Below, in pieces: positions 43,331 through 51,908 of a stretch of 64,000 nt of DNA (its first letter is position 1; every line of letters begins with the position of its first letter). Under the pieces are notes generated by a model. It ran no database searches, was not told the DNA's origin, and was given only the letters and a program-made list of their open reading frames with translations. A program made the position numbers and the translations under genes. This DNA is from QHXW01 sp035297145 (GTDB lineage: Bacteria > Acidobacteriota > Terriglobia > Bryobacterales > Bryobacteraceae): assembly GCA_035297145.1 (NCBI GenBank), contig DATGZN010000042.1, positions 26,406-90,405 of the forward strand, given 5' to 3'.

Positions 43331-44291
43331 ACGATGGCCGCGGCGTCGCGGCGGCGCCCTGCTGGCGGTACTCTGGCTCTCCGCGGCACTTTCCGCCATC
43401 GCCTACTCGCTCGCCAACACCGTCCGCGGTGAGATCGAGCGGACCTCTACCGACGTCGATGGCTTGCGCAGTTACTACCTGGCCCGCGCCGGCGTGGATC
43501 GTGGAATCCTCTACATGCAATGGGGAAATGGCGCCCCGCTTAATGCACCATTCAGGTACAAGCCCGGCGTGTCGCTGTTGCCGTTTACTTTCCCTAGCGG
43601 GCAAGCGCTGGTTGAGATCATCCCCGAAACGGCTAAACTAAACATCAACGCTTCCCAGCCGCCGCAGCTCTTTCGCCTGCTGCTTGCCCTCGGCGCCGAC
43701 CCCGCGCGAGCGGAGCAGATTGTTGCCGCCATCGTCGATTGGCGCAGCCCCGCCGGGATTACCCCGTTCGATGCGTTTTATCAATCCCTGACTCCGTCTT
43801 TTCGGTCGCGGCATGCGTCTTTTGAGGAGACTGAGGAATTATTGCTGTTGCGCGGTATGACCCGGGAACTCTATTACGGAGGCTACTATCACGACGCCAA
43901 CGGGCGCCTGGTGCCGCACGCCGGGCTGCGGGATTGTGTATCGGTGTTTGGCTCGAAGGGCGCTTTCGACGTCAACGCCGCCGAGCCTGCCGTTCTCGTG
44001 ACTCTTGGGCTTCCACCGGAAGCCGCCACCGCCATCGTAGCCCGCAGGCGCGTGACACCATTTGCTTCACTCGGTGAAGTGGCCGATCTCGTTGGCGGAA
44101 GTCCAGCCCTGGCGCGCTTGCGCGTGGGCGGCAACTTCATCTTCACCCTCCGCTCCACCGCTCGCATCCTATTACCGAATGCCCAGCTTTCCGATATGCG
44201 CCGCACCGTCGCCACCACAGTAATCTTCCGGCCCGACGAAGACATCACGCTGCAGACTCTCCGCTGGTATGACAATGCCTGGATCCCCTAG
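43302..44291 (+). CDS. gspK: Minor pseudopilin GspK
   Basis: 329 residues from ATG 43302, which lies 29 bp inside gspJ and gives the basic leader MTTWKKRSSKRWPRRRGG before ALLAVLWLSAALSAIA. The +5 Glu is absent, as is normal for GspK. The body contains two helix-hairpin-helix-like SAM segments (INASQPPQLFRLLLALG, VNAAEPAVLVTLGLPPEAAT) characteristic of GspK. The C-terminus overlaps gspL by 23 bp. Confidence 0.88.
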   Translation: MTTWKKRSSKRWPRRRGGALLAVLWLSAALSAIAYSLANTVRGEIERTSTDVDGLRSYYLARAGVDRGILYMQWGNGAPLNAPFRYKPGVSLLPFTFPSGQALVEIIPETAKLNINASQPPQLFRLLLALGADPARAEQIVAAIVDWRSPAGITPFDAFYQSLTPSFRSRHASFEETEELLLLRGMTRELYYGGYYHDANGRLVPHAGLRDCVSVFGSKGAFDVNAAEPAVLVTLGLPPEAATAIVARRRVTPFASLGEVADLVGGSPALARLRVGGNFIFTLRSTARILLPNAQLSDMRRTVATTVIFRPDEDITLQTLRWYDNAWIP

Positions 44292-45612
44292 CCGCACGAA
44301 CTGGAAGAAATTCATCGCCGTCGGTTCGGGCATCGGGATCGAGATTGGCGTCAAGCATCTCGAAGTCACCGCGGTGCGCGTGCGGCCTAGTGGCATCGGC
44401 GTGCTGGGCACGACCACCATACGTGATTTCGGCCAACGGCCGGCTGCGGAATGGGGCAAAGAGTACGCGCGGTTTTTGCAAGACACGCATGTCGCGCACC
44501 TCGCCGCGACCGTGCTTCTGCCGCGCCGCGAGATCATCGTCCGGCAGATCGCTCTTCCCGGCGTGGAAGCTCGTGACCTCGTATCAGCCATTGCGCTTCA
44601 AATCGACACGCTGCATCCCTATGGCGACGAACCCGTAGTCTATGGTTGGTCGCGCGCCGGAGCTGGCGGCGCGTTGATCGGCATTTTGCGTCAGACTGCG
44701 CTTGACCGCTACTGCTCGCTGTTCGCCGAAGCCGGCGTCGCGGTAGCGTCGTTCACATTCTCGGCCTCGGCCATCCATGCGGCGCACCGGATTCCGGCGG
44801 CCTCGTTGCCAACCACAGGCGACGGGTTTGTCGCATTGAACACGAGCGACGGCGGCGTGCTGGAAGTCTACGGTGAAAGTCCGGCGCGTCCGGTTTTCTC
44901 GGCGGAATTCGATCCTCCGGTGGATCGCGCGGTCGCGTTGGCCATTTCCGAATTGCGCCTGGAGCCCGGTCAGGAAGCCGTTCCGCTCGATCGCGCTCTG
45001 CCCGCTCCCCGAGTGAATCCCGTCAGCAACAATCTGGCGCAACGCGCCCTGCCGTACGCCGCGGCCCTGGCGGGCGCCTGCCCGTGGCTGGTTCCCTCGG
45101 CCAATCTCCTTCCCGTCGCACAGCGCCGTTCCAACTCGCGCGTCATGTACATTCCCACCATTGTTCTTGGGGCGCTGGTTCTGCTGGCGCTGGCAGCGCT
45201 GGCCGTGCACTCCTCCTGGGAGGACCACCGGTATTTGGCGGATCTGGAGACGCAGATCGCCACCATCGAGCCGCGAGCCAAGCGCGCAGTGGCGCTCGAC
45301 CGCGAGTTGATTCGCGCTCAAAATCGGACGCGTTTGTTGGACGAATTTCGGTCGCGCACCAAACGGGATCTGGAAACTCTGAATGGCCTGACCACACTTC
45401 TGGCGCCGCCCGTGTGGACCAGCATCGTCGATCTGGGGCCGGACGCCGTCGGCATCAGCGGCGAGGCCGACCAGGCAGCGCCTCTGTTGAAAGTGTTGGA
45501 TGCTTCTCCATATTTTCAAGGGTCGGCGTTCCAAGGGCCGATTGCCAAGGCGCCCAGCGGCGGTGGCGCAGAACAGTTTCAAATCCGCTCGGTGAGGCGG
45601 CCGCAGCCATGA
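44269..45612 (+). CDS. gspL: GspL-like inner membrane assembly protein (PilM/PilN-type domains)
   Basis: 447 residues. The N-terminal 290 residues are an actin-like PilM/GspL cytoplasmic domain (IGIEIGVKHLEVTAVRVRP, EARDLVSAIALQIDTLHPY). A membrane helix (MYIPTIVLGALVLLALAALA, about 293-312) is followed by a coiled coil (ADLETQIATIEPRAKRAVAL) and a ferredoxin-like domain (VWTSIVDLGPDAVGISGEAD). It recruits GspE to the inner membrane. Conservation is low in this family, so the name rests partly on position. Confidence 0.85.
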   Translation: MTMPGSPSRTNWKKFIAVGSGIGIEIGVKHLEVTAVRVRPSGIGVLGTTTIRDFGQRPAAEWGKEYARFLQDTHVAHLAATVLLPRREIIVRQIALPGVEARDLVSAIALQIDTLHPYGDEPVVYGWSRAGAGGALIGILRQTALDRYCSLFAEAGVAVASFTFSASAIHAAHRIPAASLPTTGDGFVALNTSDGGVLEVYGESPARPVFSAEFDPPVDRAVALAISELRLEPGQEAVPLDRALPAPRVNPVSNNLAQRALPYAAALAGACPWLVPSANLLPVAQRRSNSRVMYIPTIVLGALVLLALAALAVHSSWEDHRYLADLETQIATIEPRAKRAVALDRELIRAQNRTRLLDEFRSRTKRDLETLNGLTTLLAPPVWTSIVDLGPDAVGISGEADQAAPLLKVLDASPYFQGSAFQGPIAKAPSGGGAEQFQIRSVRRPQP

Positions 45613-46196
45613 ACCTCACTACGCGAGATCGCCGCGCCCTCATATTGCTCGGCGCCGGTGTGCTGACTGTGGTGGTTCTGCGGTTGGGCGTCTACGGCCA
45701 TAGCGCCGCGGGCGTGGTCGAATCGAATGATTCCATTCCCCTTGCGGAGAAGCGCTTGGCGCGCCTTCGGCTAGCCGAGGTTTCCGGGCCCGCCAAGCAG
45801 GCTTTGCTGAATCGCCTCTCCGCTGACTTGGCGCTGCGGGAGAGATGGGTGATTCAAGCTCCTACCGCCCAGCAGGCTCAGGCGCATCTGCTCGAGACCA
45901 TTCGCCGCGTAGGCAAGGGCGAAGGCATCGAGGTTCGCGGGGGCGAGTTCCCCGAACTCCGCCCCTTAGGTGAAGACTATGGTGAGGCCGCCGTCTCGGT
46001 GAATTTCGAATGCCGCATCGAGGAGCTCGTGAATTTCCTCGCGGCATTGACCAGGGAGCCAGAGCTGGTAGCTACGGATGACGTCCGCGTTTCCACATCA
46101 AACGCCAAAGACAAAACCGTGATGGTCCGCTTGACCCTCGCCGGCGTGGTTCCAAAGAGTCTGGTGCCGGCGAAGAAGGGACTGACGGTATTTTGA
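45609..46196 (+). CDS. gspM: GspM-like protein
   Basis: 195 residues: a short cytoplasmic N-terminus, one membrane helix (ALILLGAGVLTVVVLRLGV), a coiled coil (EKRLARLRLAEVSGPAKQALL) and a small PilO/GspM ferredoxin-like domain (FECRIEELVNFLAALTREPE). It pairs with GspL. The start overlaps gspL by 4 bp and its end overlaps the next gene by 4 bp. Confidence 0.8.
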   Translation: MNLTTRDRRALILLGAGVLTVVVLRLGVYGHSAAGVVESNDSIPLAEKRLARLRLAEVSGPAKQALLNRLSADLALRERWVIQAPTAQQAQAHLLETIRRVGKGEGIEVRGGEFPELRPLGEDYGEAAVSVNFECRIEELVNFLAALTREPELVATDDVRVSTSNAKDKTVMVRLTLAGVVPKSLVPAKKGLTVF

Positions 46197-46924
46197 CGCG
46201 CAAGTTGCTCCTGCTGAATCTCGTGTTGCTATTGGCCGTCGGCGCTGCGGGGTGGCGATTGCGCCAGGACTGGCTCGCCGCGCGTGCTCGCGAGCAGGTG
46301 CTGTTGCATCGGCAGGTGACGCCGCCGCCTCCTCCTCCCGTGATTTTCGGTAAGCCGGCGGAACCGGTTTCAGCTGCCGCCTACGCCGACATCGCACAGA
46401 AGATGCTCTTCTCGAAGGATCGCAATCCGACCGTGGTCGTCGAAGTGAAGGCGGCGCCTGCCAAACCCATGCCGCCGCTGCCTCTGTTATATGGCGTGAT
46501 GAATCTTCCGGACGGAGCTACCGCCGTGATGAGCGAAAAGATCGGCGCCAGGCACCGGGGTGTGCGGCCGGGCGAGAAGGTGGGTGAGTTTACACTGCTA
46601 GCCGTCAGCCGCGAAGACATCACCCTGGAGTGGGATGGCAAGCCGATGGTCAAGAAAATCGATGAGCTTCTCGATCGGGCGGGCCCGCCCCAGGCGGTGC
46701 CGGACGGTGCCACACCACGCGACGCCCCACGGGCCGGGCAGTCGTCAACGCAGCTCAGCTCTCAACCTCCTCCAGGAAAGCCGGAGCCGGGTCAGCAGAT
46801 GAATGAGCGCATGCGCGCCTGCCAGGCAGGTGATGACTCGCCGGCGGGCACGACGAACAACGGATTCGTTAAGAAGGTTACGCAGACTCCATTCGGAAAC
46901 CAATGCCGCTGGGAACCGATATGA
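46193..46924 (+). CDS. GspC/PilP-like protein with C-terminal PFG motif
   Basis: 243 residues from TTG 46193, with a membrane anchor (LLLLNLVLLLAVGAAGWRL), a proline-rich stretch (VTPPPPPPVIFG) and a homology-region-like domain (LLYGVMNLPDGATAVMSEKI followed by GEFTLLAVSREDITLEWDG) as in GspC and PilP. The C-terminal region is low complexity (DGATPRDAPRAGQSSTQLSS) and ends with VKKVTQTPFGNQCRWEP, a motif shared with the next gene. It would link the inner membrane platform to the secretin. Confidence 0.72.
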   Translation: MTRKLLLLNLVLLLAVGAAGWRLRQDWLAARAREQVLLHRQVTPPPPPPVIFGKPAEPVSAAAYADIAQKMLFSKDRNPTVVVEVKAAPAKPMPPLPLLYGVMNLPDGATAVMSEKIGARHRGVRPGEKVGEFTLLAVSREDITLEWDGKPMVKKIDELLDRAGPPQAVPDGATPRDAPRAGQSSTQLSSQPPPGKPEPGQQMNERMRACQAGDDSPAGTTNNGFVKKVTQTPFGNQCRWEPI

Positions 46925-46958
46925 GAAATCTCGCTTTCAGCGGCCCTAAGGAGAAAAG

Positions 46959-47420
46959 ATGAAATCGAAAATTCTAGTTCTGTTGCTTCTGGGGCTCGCC
47001 GCATGCGCCGCAGCCGCCGATCAGAAATCTGACAAAAAGCCGGCCGCAAAAGCGCCAACGGCGAAGGCCGCGGTGATCACCATCCCTACCGATGCCGTGG
47101 AAGTTGCGCCTTACACCTTCCGTTCTGCCGATGCTCAGGGCAAGGTGTGGATCTATCGCCAGACACCGTTTGGCGTGTCGCGTACCGAAGACAAGCCCCT
47201 TTCGGCGGATGACGCCAAGAAAACTCAAGAGTCGAAAGACCAAATGATCCAGGCCACCAGCGCGGCCGAGGAAGGCGACTCCATCCACTTCGTGCGGAAC
47301 TCGCCATTCGGGCGCACAGAGTGGCAGAAAAAGAAAACGGATCTGAACGAGATCGAACAGGCGGTCTGGAGCCGCGAGCTGGCGAAGCGCGCCACCCCTG
47401 AAAACGCCTCTAAGGACTAA
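46959..47420 (+). CDS. Small exported protein with repeated PFG motif, T2SS-associated
   Basis: 153 residues from ATG 46959 with AAGGAG at 6 nt and a signal peptide (ILVLLLLGLAACAAAA). A Lys/Ala-rich stretch follows, then two copies of a short motif: VWIYRQTPFGVSRTED and IHFVRNSPFGRTEWQKK. The same motif ends the preceding GspC-like protein. The family is unknown to me. Its place between GspC-like and GspD suggests a periplasmic component or regulator of the secretion machine. Confidence 0.75.
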   Translation: MKSKILVLLLLGLAACAAAADQKSDKKPAAKAPTAKAAVITIPTDAVEVAPYTFRSADAQGKVWIYRQTPFGVSRTEDKPLSADDAKKTQESKDQMIQATSAAEEGDSIHFVRNSPFGRTEWQKKKTDLNEIEQAVWSRELAKRATPENASKD

Positions 47421-47423
47421 TCA

Positions 47424-49667
47424 ATGGCTCAAATCGGCTCCATCTGTGCCGCGGGAACTTTAACTCTGGCGGCGGCCCTTCTCTGGGCGCAGAATCCGCC
47501 TGCGCCGGCTGCGGCCCCTGCCGCTGTGCCCAGTGGGCAGGCGCCCGCCACCCAGACGGCACCTGCGCTGCCGCCCGCGACACCCGCGACACCTGCGGCA
47601 CCCGCACCAAGGCCCACCACCGGCGCCCTGAATCTCAATGGAGCTTCACTCCTCGAAGTCGTGGACATTCTCGCCCGCGATCTGAAAATCAACTACATCC
47701 TGGACGAGCGTGTGAAAGGACGCGTCACCATCAACACGTACGGTGAGATCAAGGCCGCCGACATCCGGCCGTTGCTCGAAACCATCCTGCGGATCAACGG
47801 CGCGGCCATGGTGCAGGTCGGCGACCTTTACCGGATCGTGCCTCTCACAGCCGTCCCGCAGCTTCCCATCGAGCCCCGCCTGAATGCCAGGGAGTTTCCA
47901 GACGACGAGCAAACCATTCTCAACCTGGTCTTTCTGAAGTACGCAACCGCTCCCGAGCTCTCCAAGTTGCTCGAACCCTTCCTGGGTGAAAGCGGGAAGA
48001 TGATGACCTACGATCCCGCCAATCTCCTCCTGATTCTCGACAACAGCCGCAATATGCGGCGCACCATGGAATTGATTGCGATGTTCGACAGTGACATGCT
48101 GGCGGGCCAGCGCGTGCGGCTGTTTGACGTGACCAACGGGAAGCCATCGGATATCTCCAAGGAACTGGAGACGGTGTTCAAGGCGTTCTCGCTTTCCGAG
48201 AAGAATTCGTCGATCAAGTTCATGCCCATCGACCGCATCAACACCATCATCGCCGTGGCCCCGAATCCGGGGATCTTTACCAAAGTGGAGGAATGGCTGA
48301 AAAAGCTTGACATTCCCATTAAGGTCACCGCCGGATCCATCGACAACTACGTCCTTCGCATCAAGTACCAGCGCGCGGATATCGTCGCCATGGCAATTAT
48401 GCAGCTCTATGGCGCTCCCATGGGATTCGGTGGTGGCGGATACGGAGCCGGCTACGGAGGCTTCGGCGGTGGCGGCGCCAGTCCGTTTGGAACCATGGGC
48501 GGTGGTTACGGGGCTGCCGGTGGCGGGTATGGCGCGGGTGCATATGGTGGCGGATACGGCATGGCAGGCGGCGCCTACCCGGGCGCGTATGGCGGGGGAT
48601 ATGGAGTCAATCCGGCAGCTATGACCGGCGGCGCCGGCGCTCTGCCCGGCCAAGGCGTGACACCCGGGACCATCAGTGCCCCTCTTGGCTCCGGGACGGC
48701 CGGCGACCTCACCGGCAACTATCTCAGCGCTGGAATGGGTGGATTCAACTTCCCCGCGCACCCCCGCGTCATTCCCAACCCCCTCGACAACACGCTGCTC
48801 ATTCAGGCTACACCGCAAGAGTGGGAGCAGATCAAGAATCTTGTCCAGCAGATCGATATTCCACCCCGCCAGGTTCTCATCGAGGCCAAAGTCTACGAGA
48901 TCGACCTCACCGGCGCCCTCTCCGCCGGCGTGGAAAGCTACATCCAGAAACGCGGCCCATCCAGTGATCGGGCGTGGACGGGCGGTAGCAGCATCGGCGG
49001 GGCGCCGGGCCTGACTCTCAGCGCAGGCTTGCTCGTGGGACAAGCGCGCGAGTTGCTGTCATTTCTGAATGCAACCGAAACCACCACAAAGGCTAAAGTC
49101 ATTTCTGCTCCCAGCATCATCGCCACAGACAGCATGGAAGCCAGCATCAACGTGGGCCAATCGGTCCCCACCGTGAGCTCGGTGGCCGCCAGCGGCGTGC
49201 AGATCGGCGGCTCAACCGCGTTCGCCAACAACATCAACAATGTCGATACCGGTGTGAAGCTAAGCATCACGCCTCGCATTAACGCCAGCGGCGTGGTGAC
49301 GCTGAAAATCGATCAGAACGTGTCCGCACCCACTCCTCCGCCAACCGGAGTAAATGTACCCGGCAACACACCCTCGTTTTCCGAAAGGAATGTGAAGACC
49401 CAGGTGACCATTCAGGATGGCGATACCATCTCCATCGGCGGCATCATACAAGAGTCGGACTCCACCACTTCCGCCGGCATTCCATTTCTGCATAGAATTC
49501 CGGTCGTTGGCTTCGTTTTCGGCAGCAAGTCGCGGAGTACCTCCCGCACGGAACTGATCATATTTCTGACGCCGCACGTCATCTACGATACCAATCAGCT
49601 TGCCGAGGCAACCGAGGAGTTAAAGACCGGAATGAGGCAGGTAGGCAAAATGATGAAAAACGAGTGA
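47424..49667 (+). CDS. gspD: Type II secretion secretin GspD
   Basis: 747 residues with a signal peptide and a Pro/Ala-rich linker (to about residue 70). N0/N1-type domains follow (LNLNGASLLEVVDILARDLK, RVKGRVTINTYGEIKAADI), then NLVFLKYATAPELSKLLEPF. A Gly/Tyr-rich insert runs from about residue 333 to 415. The C-terminal secretin domain has QVLIEAKVYEID, TKAKVISAPSIIATDS and VTIQDGDTISIGGI, ending RTELIIFLTPHVI. It forms the outer membrane channel. It is the last gene of the cluster. Confidence 0.94.
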   Translation: MAQIGSICAAGTLTLAAALLWAQNPPAPAAAPAAVPSGQAPATQTAPALPPATPATPAAPAPRPTTGALNLNGASLLEVVDILARDLKINYILDERVKGRVTINTYGEIKAADIRPLLETILRINGAAMVQVGDLYRIVPLTAVPQLPIEPRLNAREFPDDEQTILNLVFLKYATAPELSKLLEPFLGESGKMMTYDPANLLLILDNSRNMRRTMELIAMFDSDMLAGQRVRLFDVTNGKPSDISKELETVFKAFSLSEKNSSIKFMPIDRINTIIAVAPNPGIFTKVEEWLKKLDIPIKVTAGSIDNYVLRIKYQRADIVAMAIMQLYGAPMGFGGGGYGAGYGGFGGGGASPFGTMGGGYGAAGGGYGAGAYGGGYGMAGGAYPGAYGGGYGVNPAAMTGGAGALPGQGVTPGTISAPLGSGTAGDLTGNYLSAGMGGFNFPAHPRVIPNPLDNTLLIQATPQEWEQIKNLVQQIDIPPRQVLIEAKVYEIDLTGALSAGVESYIQKRGPSSDRAWTGGSSIGGAPGLTLSAGLLVGQARELLSFLNATETTTKAKVISAPSIIATDSMEASINVGQSVPTVSSVAASGVQIGGSTAFANNINNVDTGVKLSITPRINASGVVTLKIDQNVSAPTPPPTGVNVPGNTPSFSERNVKTQVTIQDGDTISIGGIIQESDSTTSAGIPFLHRIPVVGFVFGSKSRSTSRTELIIFLTPHVIYDTNQLAEATEELKTGMRQVGKMMKNE

Positions 49668-49683
49668 TCTTCGTGCGCGAGCA

Positions 49684-49908
49684 TCAGTTGACGCGGCCAC
49701 AACTGGTGTCTGGCAGTCGACACTGGTTCGGGTTGATCAAAACGAACACGTTCGGCGCCGTCTGGAATCCAATGACATTCGCCCGCACCGGTTGATCACC
49801 AGATTTAACATTGGGAACTTTGACGTTTAACTCATAAATGCCTGATGACACCAAGCTGGCCGGCCTCGAAGAGACGGTCTGCTGAGTGGCCATACCGTTT
49901 CGCAACAC
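49684..49908 (-). pseudogene. Possible gene fragment, TIGR03437-like C-terminal end
   Basis: 74 residues from GTG 49908, with the reading continuing upstream as GGGTSNGAVLRNG before losing coding character. VSSGIYELNVKVPNVKSGDQ and VRANVIGFQTAPNVFVLI resemble the last beta strands of the TIGR03437 domain found at the C-terminus of many Solibacter secreted proteins. It lacks a signal peptide and the rest of such a protein, so it is probably a truncated remnant. The surrounding 390-bp gap holds nothing else I can support. Confidence 0.4.
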
Positions 49909-50057
49909 GGCGCCGTTCGACGTCCCCCCACCCAGAACTCCAGTCGGCCATCCTTCGCCCTAAGGGCGGCAGGTCGCGCACCATGCGCGGCGCCTGCGCC
50001 ACAGGAGACTACCCTAACGCAGCCGCTGGTTTCCGCCGATAGAAACCAGAGCGGCCT

Positions 50058-51062
50058 ATGGATCGCCCCCACTCCGCCAGCACACAGCGCATCCTGATCG
50101 TGGACGACTCCCCGCGCGCGCGTCTGCTGGTCGAAACGGCCTTGCGTGCACAGGGATACGATGGCCTCACCTCGGTGGAATCCGCCCAGGCGGCGTTCCA
50201 GGCGCTGGGGATGGAATCCGAAACGGGCGCGGATCCCACGGTGTTTGACCTGATCCTGATGGATCTCCTGATGCCGGAGGTGGACGGCATCGAGGCTTGC
50301 CGCCGCATCAAGTCCTCCCAGCGGTTTACGGATGTACCGCTGATCATGGTAACGGCTGAGGATTCGCCGGAGTGTTTGAAAGCCGCTTTCGACGCGGGCG
50401 CCATGGACTACGTCAAGAAGCCGGTGAACCGCGTGGAGCTGGCGGCGCGGGTGCAATCGGCGCTGCGGCTCAAGCAGGAGACCGACTGCCGGAAGGCGCG
50501 CGAGCGCGAACTGGTGGAACTGACCGAGAAGCTCCGGCAACTTTCCAATATGGACGGCTTGACCAAGGTCGCCAATCGCCGGAATTTCGATGAGGAACTG
50601 GCGCGCGTCTGGCGCCGCACACAGCGGGAAGGCGGGGCCATCGCGCTTATCATGATCGATATCGATCACTTCAAAAACTATAACGATCATTACGGCCATC
50701 TGGCCGGCGACGAATGCCTGCGGCGAGTGGCGGAGCTTCTGCGCGGAACGGTGAAAAGGCCGTTCGACCTGGTGGCCCGTTACGGCGGCGAAGAATTCGC
50801 GGTCTTGCTCCCCGACACCCATGCTATGGGCGCGGAGATGGTCGCGGAAGAGATGCGGGCGTCGGTGGAAGCACTGGATATTCCGCACGGCCGGTCAGAG
50901 ACCGGCAGGGTCACCATCAGCTGCGGAGTGGCGGCCGCCGCGCGAGTTGACGGGTCGGACTCAGCCAGCCTCATTGCCATGGCGGATCGCCGCCTCTACC
51001 AGGCCAAGCACGCTGGCCGGAATCGTGTGGTGGGCGTTGTGGAGCTCACGTCCCGTGCCTGA
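50058..51062 (+). CDS. Response regulator-diguanylate cyclase (PleD-like)
   Basis: 334 residues. A receiver domain (ILIVDDSPRARLLVETAL, phospho-Asp in DLILMDLLMPEVDG, VKKPVN) is joined by a helix to a GGDEF domain with GGEEF signature (ARYGGEEFAVLLPDT) and NYNDHYGHLAGDECLRRVAE. The RxxD inhibitory site is present as RPFD five residues before GGEEF. It makes c-di-GMP under phosphorelay control and may be product-inhibited. It overlaps the HPt-receiver gene by 8 bp. Confidence 0.93.
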   Translation: MDRPHSASTQRILIVDDSPRARLLVETALRAQGYDGLTSVESAQAAFQALGMESETGADPTVFDLILMDLLMPEVDGIEACRRIKSSQRFTDVPLIMVTAEDSPECLKAAFDAGAMDYVKKPVNRVELAARVQSALRLKQETDCRKARERELVELTEKLRQLSNMDGLTKVANRRNFDEELARVWRRTQREGGAIALIMIDIDHFKNYNDHYGHLAGDECLRRVAELLRGTVKRPFDLVARYGGEEFAVLLPDTHAMGAEMVAEEMRASVEALDIPHGRSETGRVTISCGVAAAARVDGSDSASLIAMADRRLYQAKHAGRNRVVGVVELTSRA

Positions 51063-51798
51063 TCCAGTGCAGGGTACATCCGCGCCGCCGGCCGATGCCG
51101 GTGGACCGATTCGCATCCTGGCGGTCGAAGACTCGCGACTGAATCTGTTCTTAATCCAGTCCTATCTGAAGGCGCCACGATACTCACTGGAGACGGCCTC
51201 GAACGGCGCCATCGCGGTCGAGAAATTCCAATCGGGTGAGTTCGACATTGTCCTGATGGACGTGCAAATGCCAGTGATGGACGGCTACATGGCCACGCGG
51301 ACCATTCGCATGTGGGAAGCCGAACACCAGAAACGCCCGACTCCCATCCTGGCGCTCACCGCGCACGCGTTCGCAGAACAGCAGCTTGAAAGCTTTGCCG
51401 CGGGATGCAACGCCCATCTGGTGAAACCAGTGCCCAAGGACGCATTGCTCGAGGCCATTCAGATGTTCGCGAGGCAGGGAGTGGGCACGCCACGCCCGCC
51501 GAGGCCGGAGAGAATCCTGGTCAAAGCCCCGCCCGGCGTAGAGGAAGCCGTGCCCTTGTTCCTGGAGATGGCCCATGAAGACTTAGGGAACCTGGCGGAG
51601 GCACTGCGCAAAGCAGACTTTGCCCGGATTCGTTTCATTGGGCACGATCTCAAAGGGTCGGGTGGAGGCTACGGATTCGATGGCGCCAGTGCTATCGGCA
51701 GATTGCTCGAAGACGCCGCCAAGCGTTCCGACGGCGCGGAAGCCGGGCGCCAGATTGCCGCGCTCCGGGAGTACCTGGATCGCGTGGAAGTGGTTTAG
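51055..51798 (+). CDS. Receiver-HPt two-domain phosphorelay protein
   Basis: 247 residues from GTG 51055; the frame remains open further upstream but there only shadows the GGDEF gene. The receiver has ILAVEDSRLNLFLIQSYL, phospho-Asp in DIVLMDVQMPVMDGYMAT and Lys in HLVKPVPK. A Pro-rich linker leads to an HPt domain with the phosphorylatable His in RFIGHDLKGSGGGYGFD. It would shuttle phosphate, probably with the diguanylate cyclase it overlaps. The cognate kinase is not in the window. Confidence 0.88.
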   Translation: MPDPVQGTSAPPADAGGPIRILAVEDSRLNLFLIQSYLKAPRYSLETASNGAIAVEKFQSGEFDIVLMDVQMPVMDGYMATRTIRMWEAEHQKRPTPILALTAHAFAEQQLESFAAGCNAHLVKPVPKDALLEAIQMFARQGVGTPRPPRPERILVKAPPGVEEAVPLFLEMAHEDLGNLAEALRKADFARIRFIGHDLKGSGGGYGFDGASAIGRLLEDAAKRSDGAEAGRQIAALREYLDRVEVV

Positions 51799-51800
51799 AG

Positions 51801-51908
51801 GCAGGTGCTAGGTTTTAGGTGCTGGTGACATTCTGCTGAAGCTTCGGACGGCTGCGATGCAGGTGTTTTACTCGCACCTCGCACCTAGCACCTAGCACCT
51901 AGCACCTA
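51801..51908 (+). repeat. Heptamer repeats forming inverted arrays
   Basis: GCACCTA occurs four times in tandem (51881-51908) after a variant GCACCTC (51874-51880). The reverse complement, AGGTGCT, appears twice at 51803-51823, so the two arms can form a long hairpin between the convergent receiver-HPt and HEAT genes. The last unit includes the stop codon of the HEAT-repeat gene. It could act as a bidirectional terminator. Confidence 0.8.

Noticed and set aside
42281..43399. 372-codon minus-strand frame over gspI/J
   Set aside because: Shadow of pseudopilin genes with no domain signal.
44584..45582. 332-codon minus-strand frame over gspL
   Set aside because: Shadow of the GspL-like gene, with repetitive Arg/Gln/Gly composition.
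47646..49043. 465-codon minus-strand open frame across gspD
   Set aside because: Antisense shadow of the secretin; composition and lack of recognisable domains argue against coding.
49827..50888. 353-codon minus-strand frame opposite the GGDEF gene
   Set aside because: Antisense to unmistakable receiver and GGEEF motifs.
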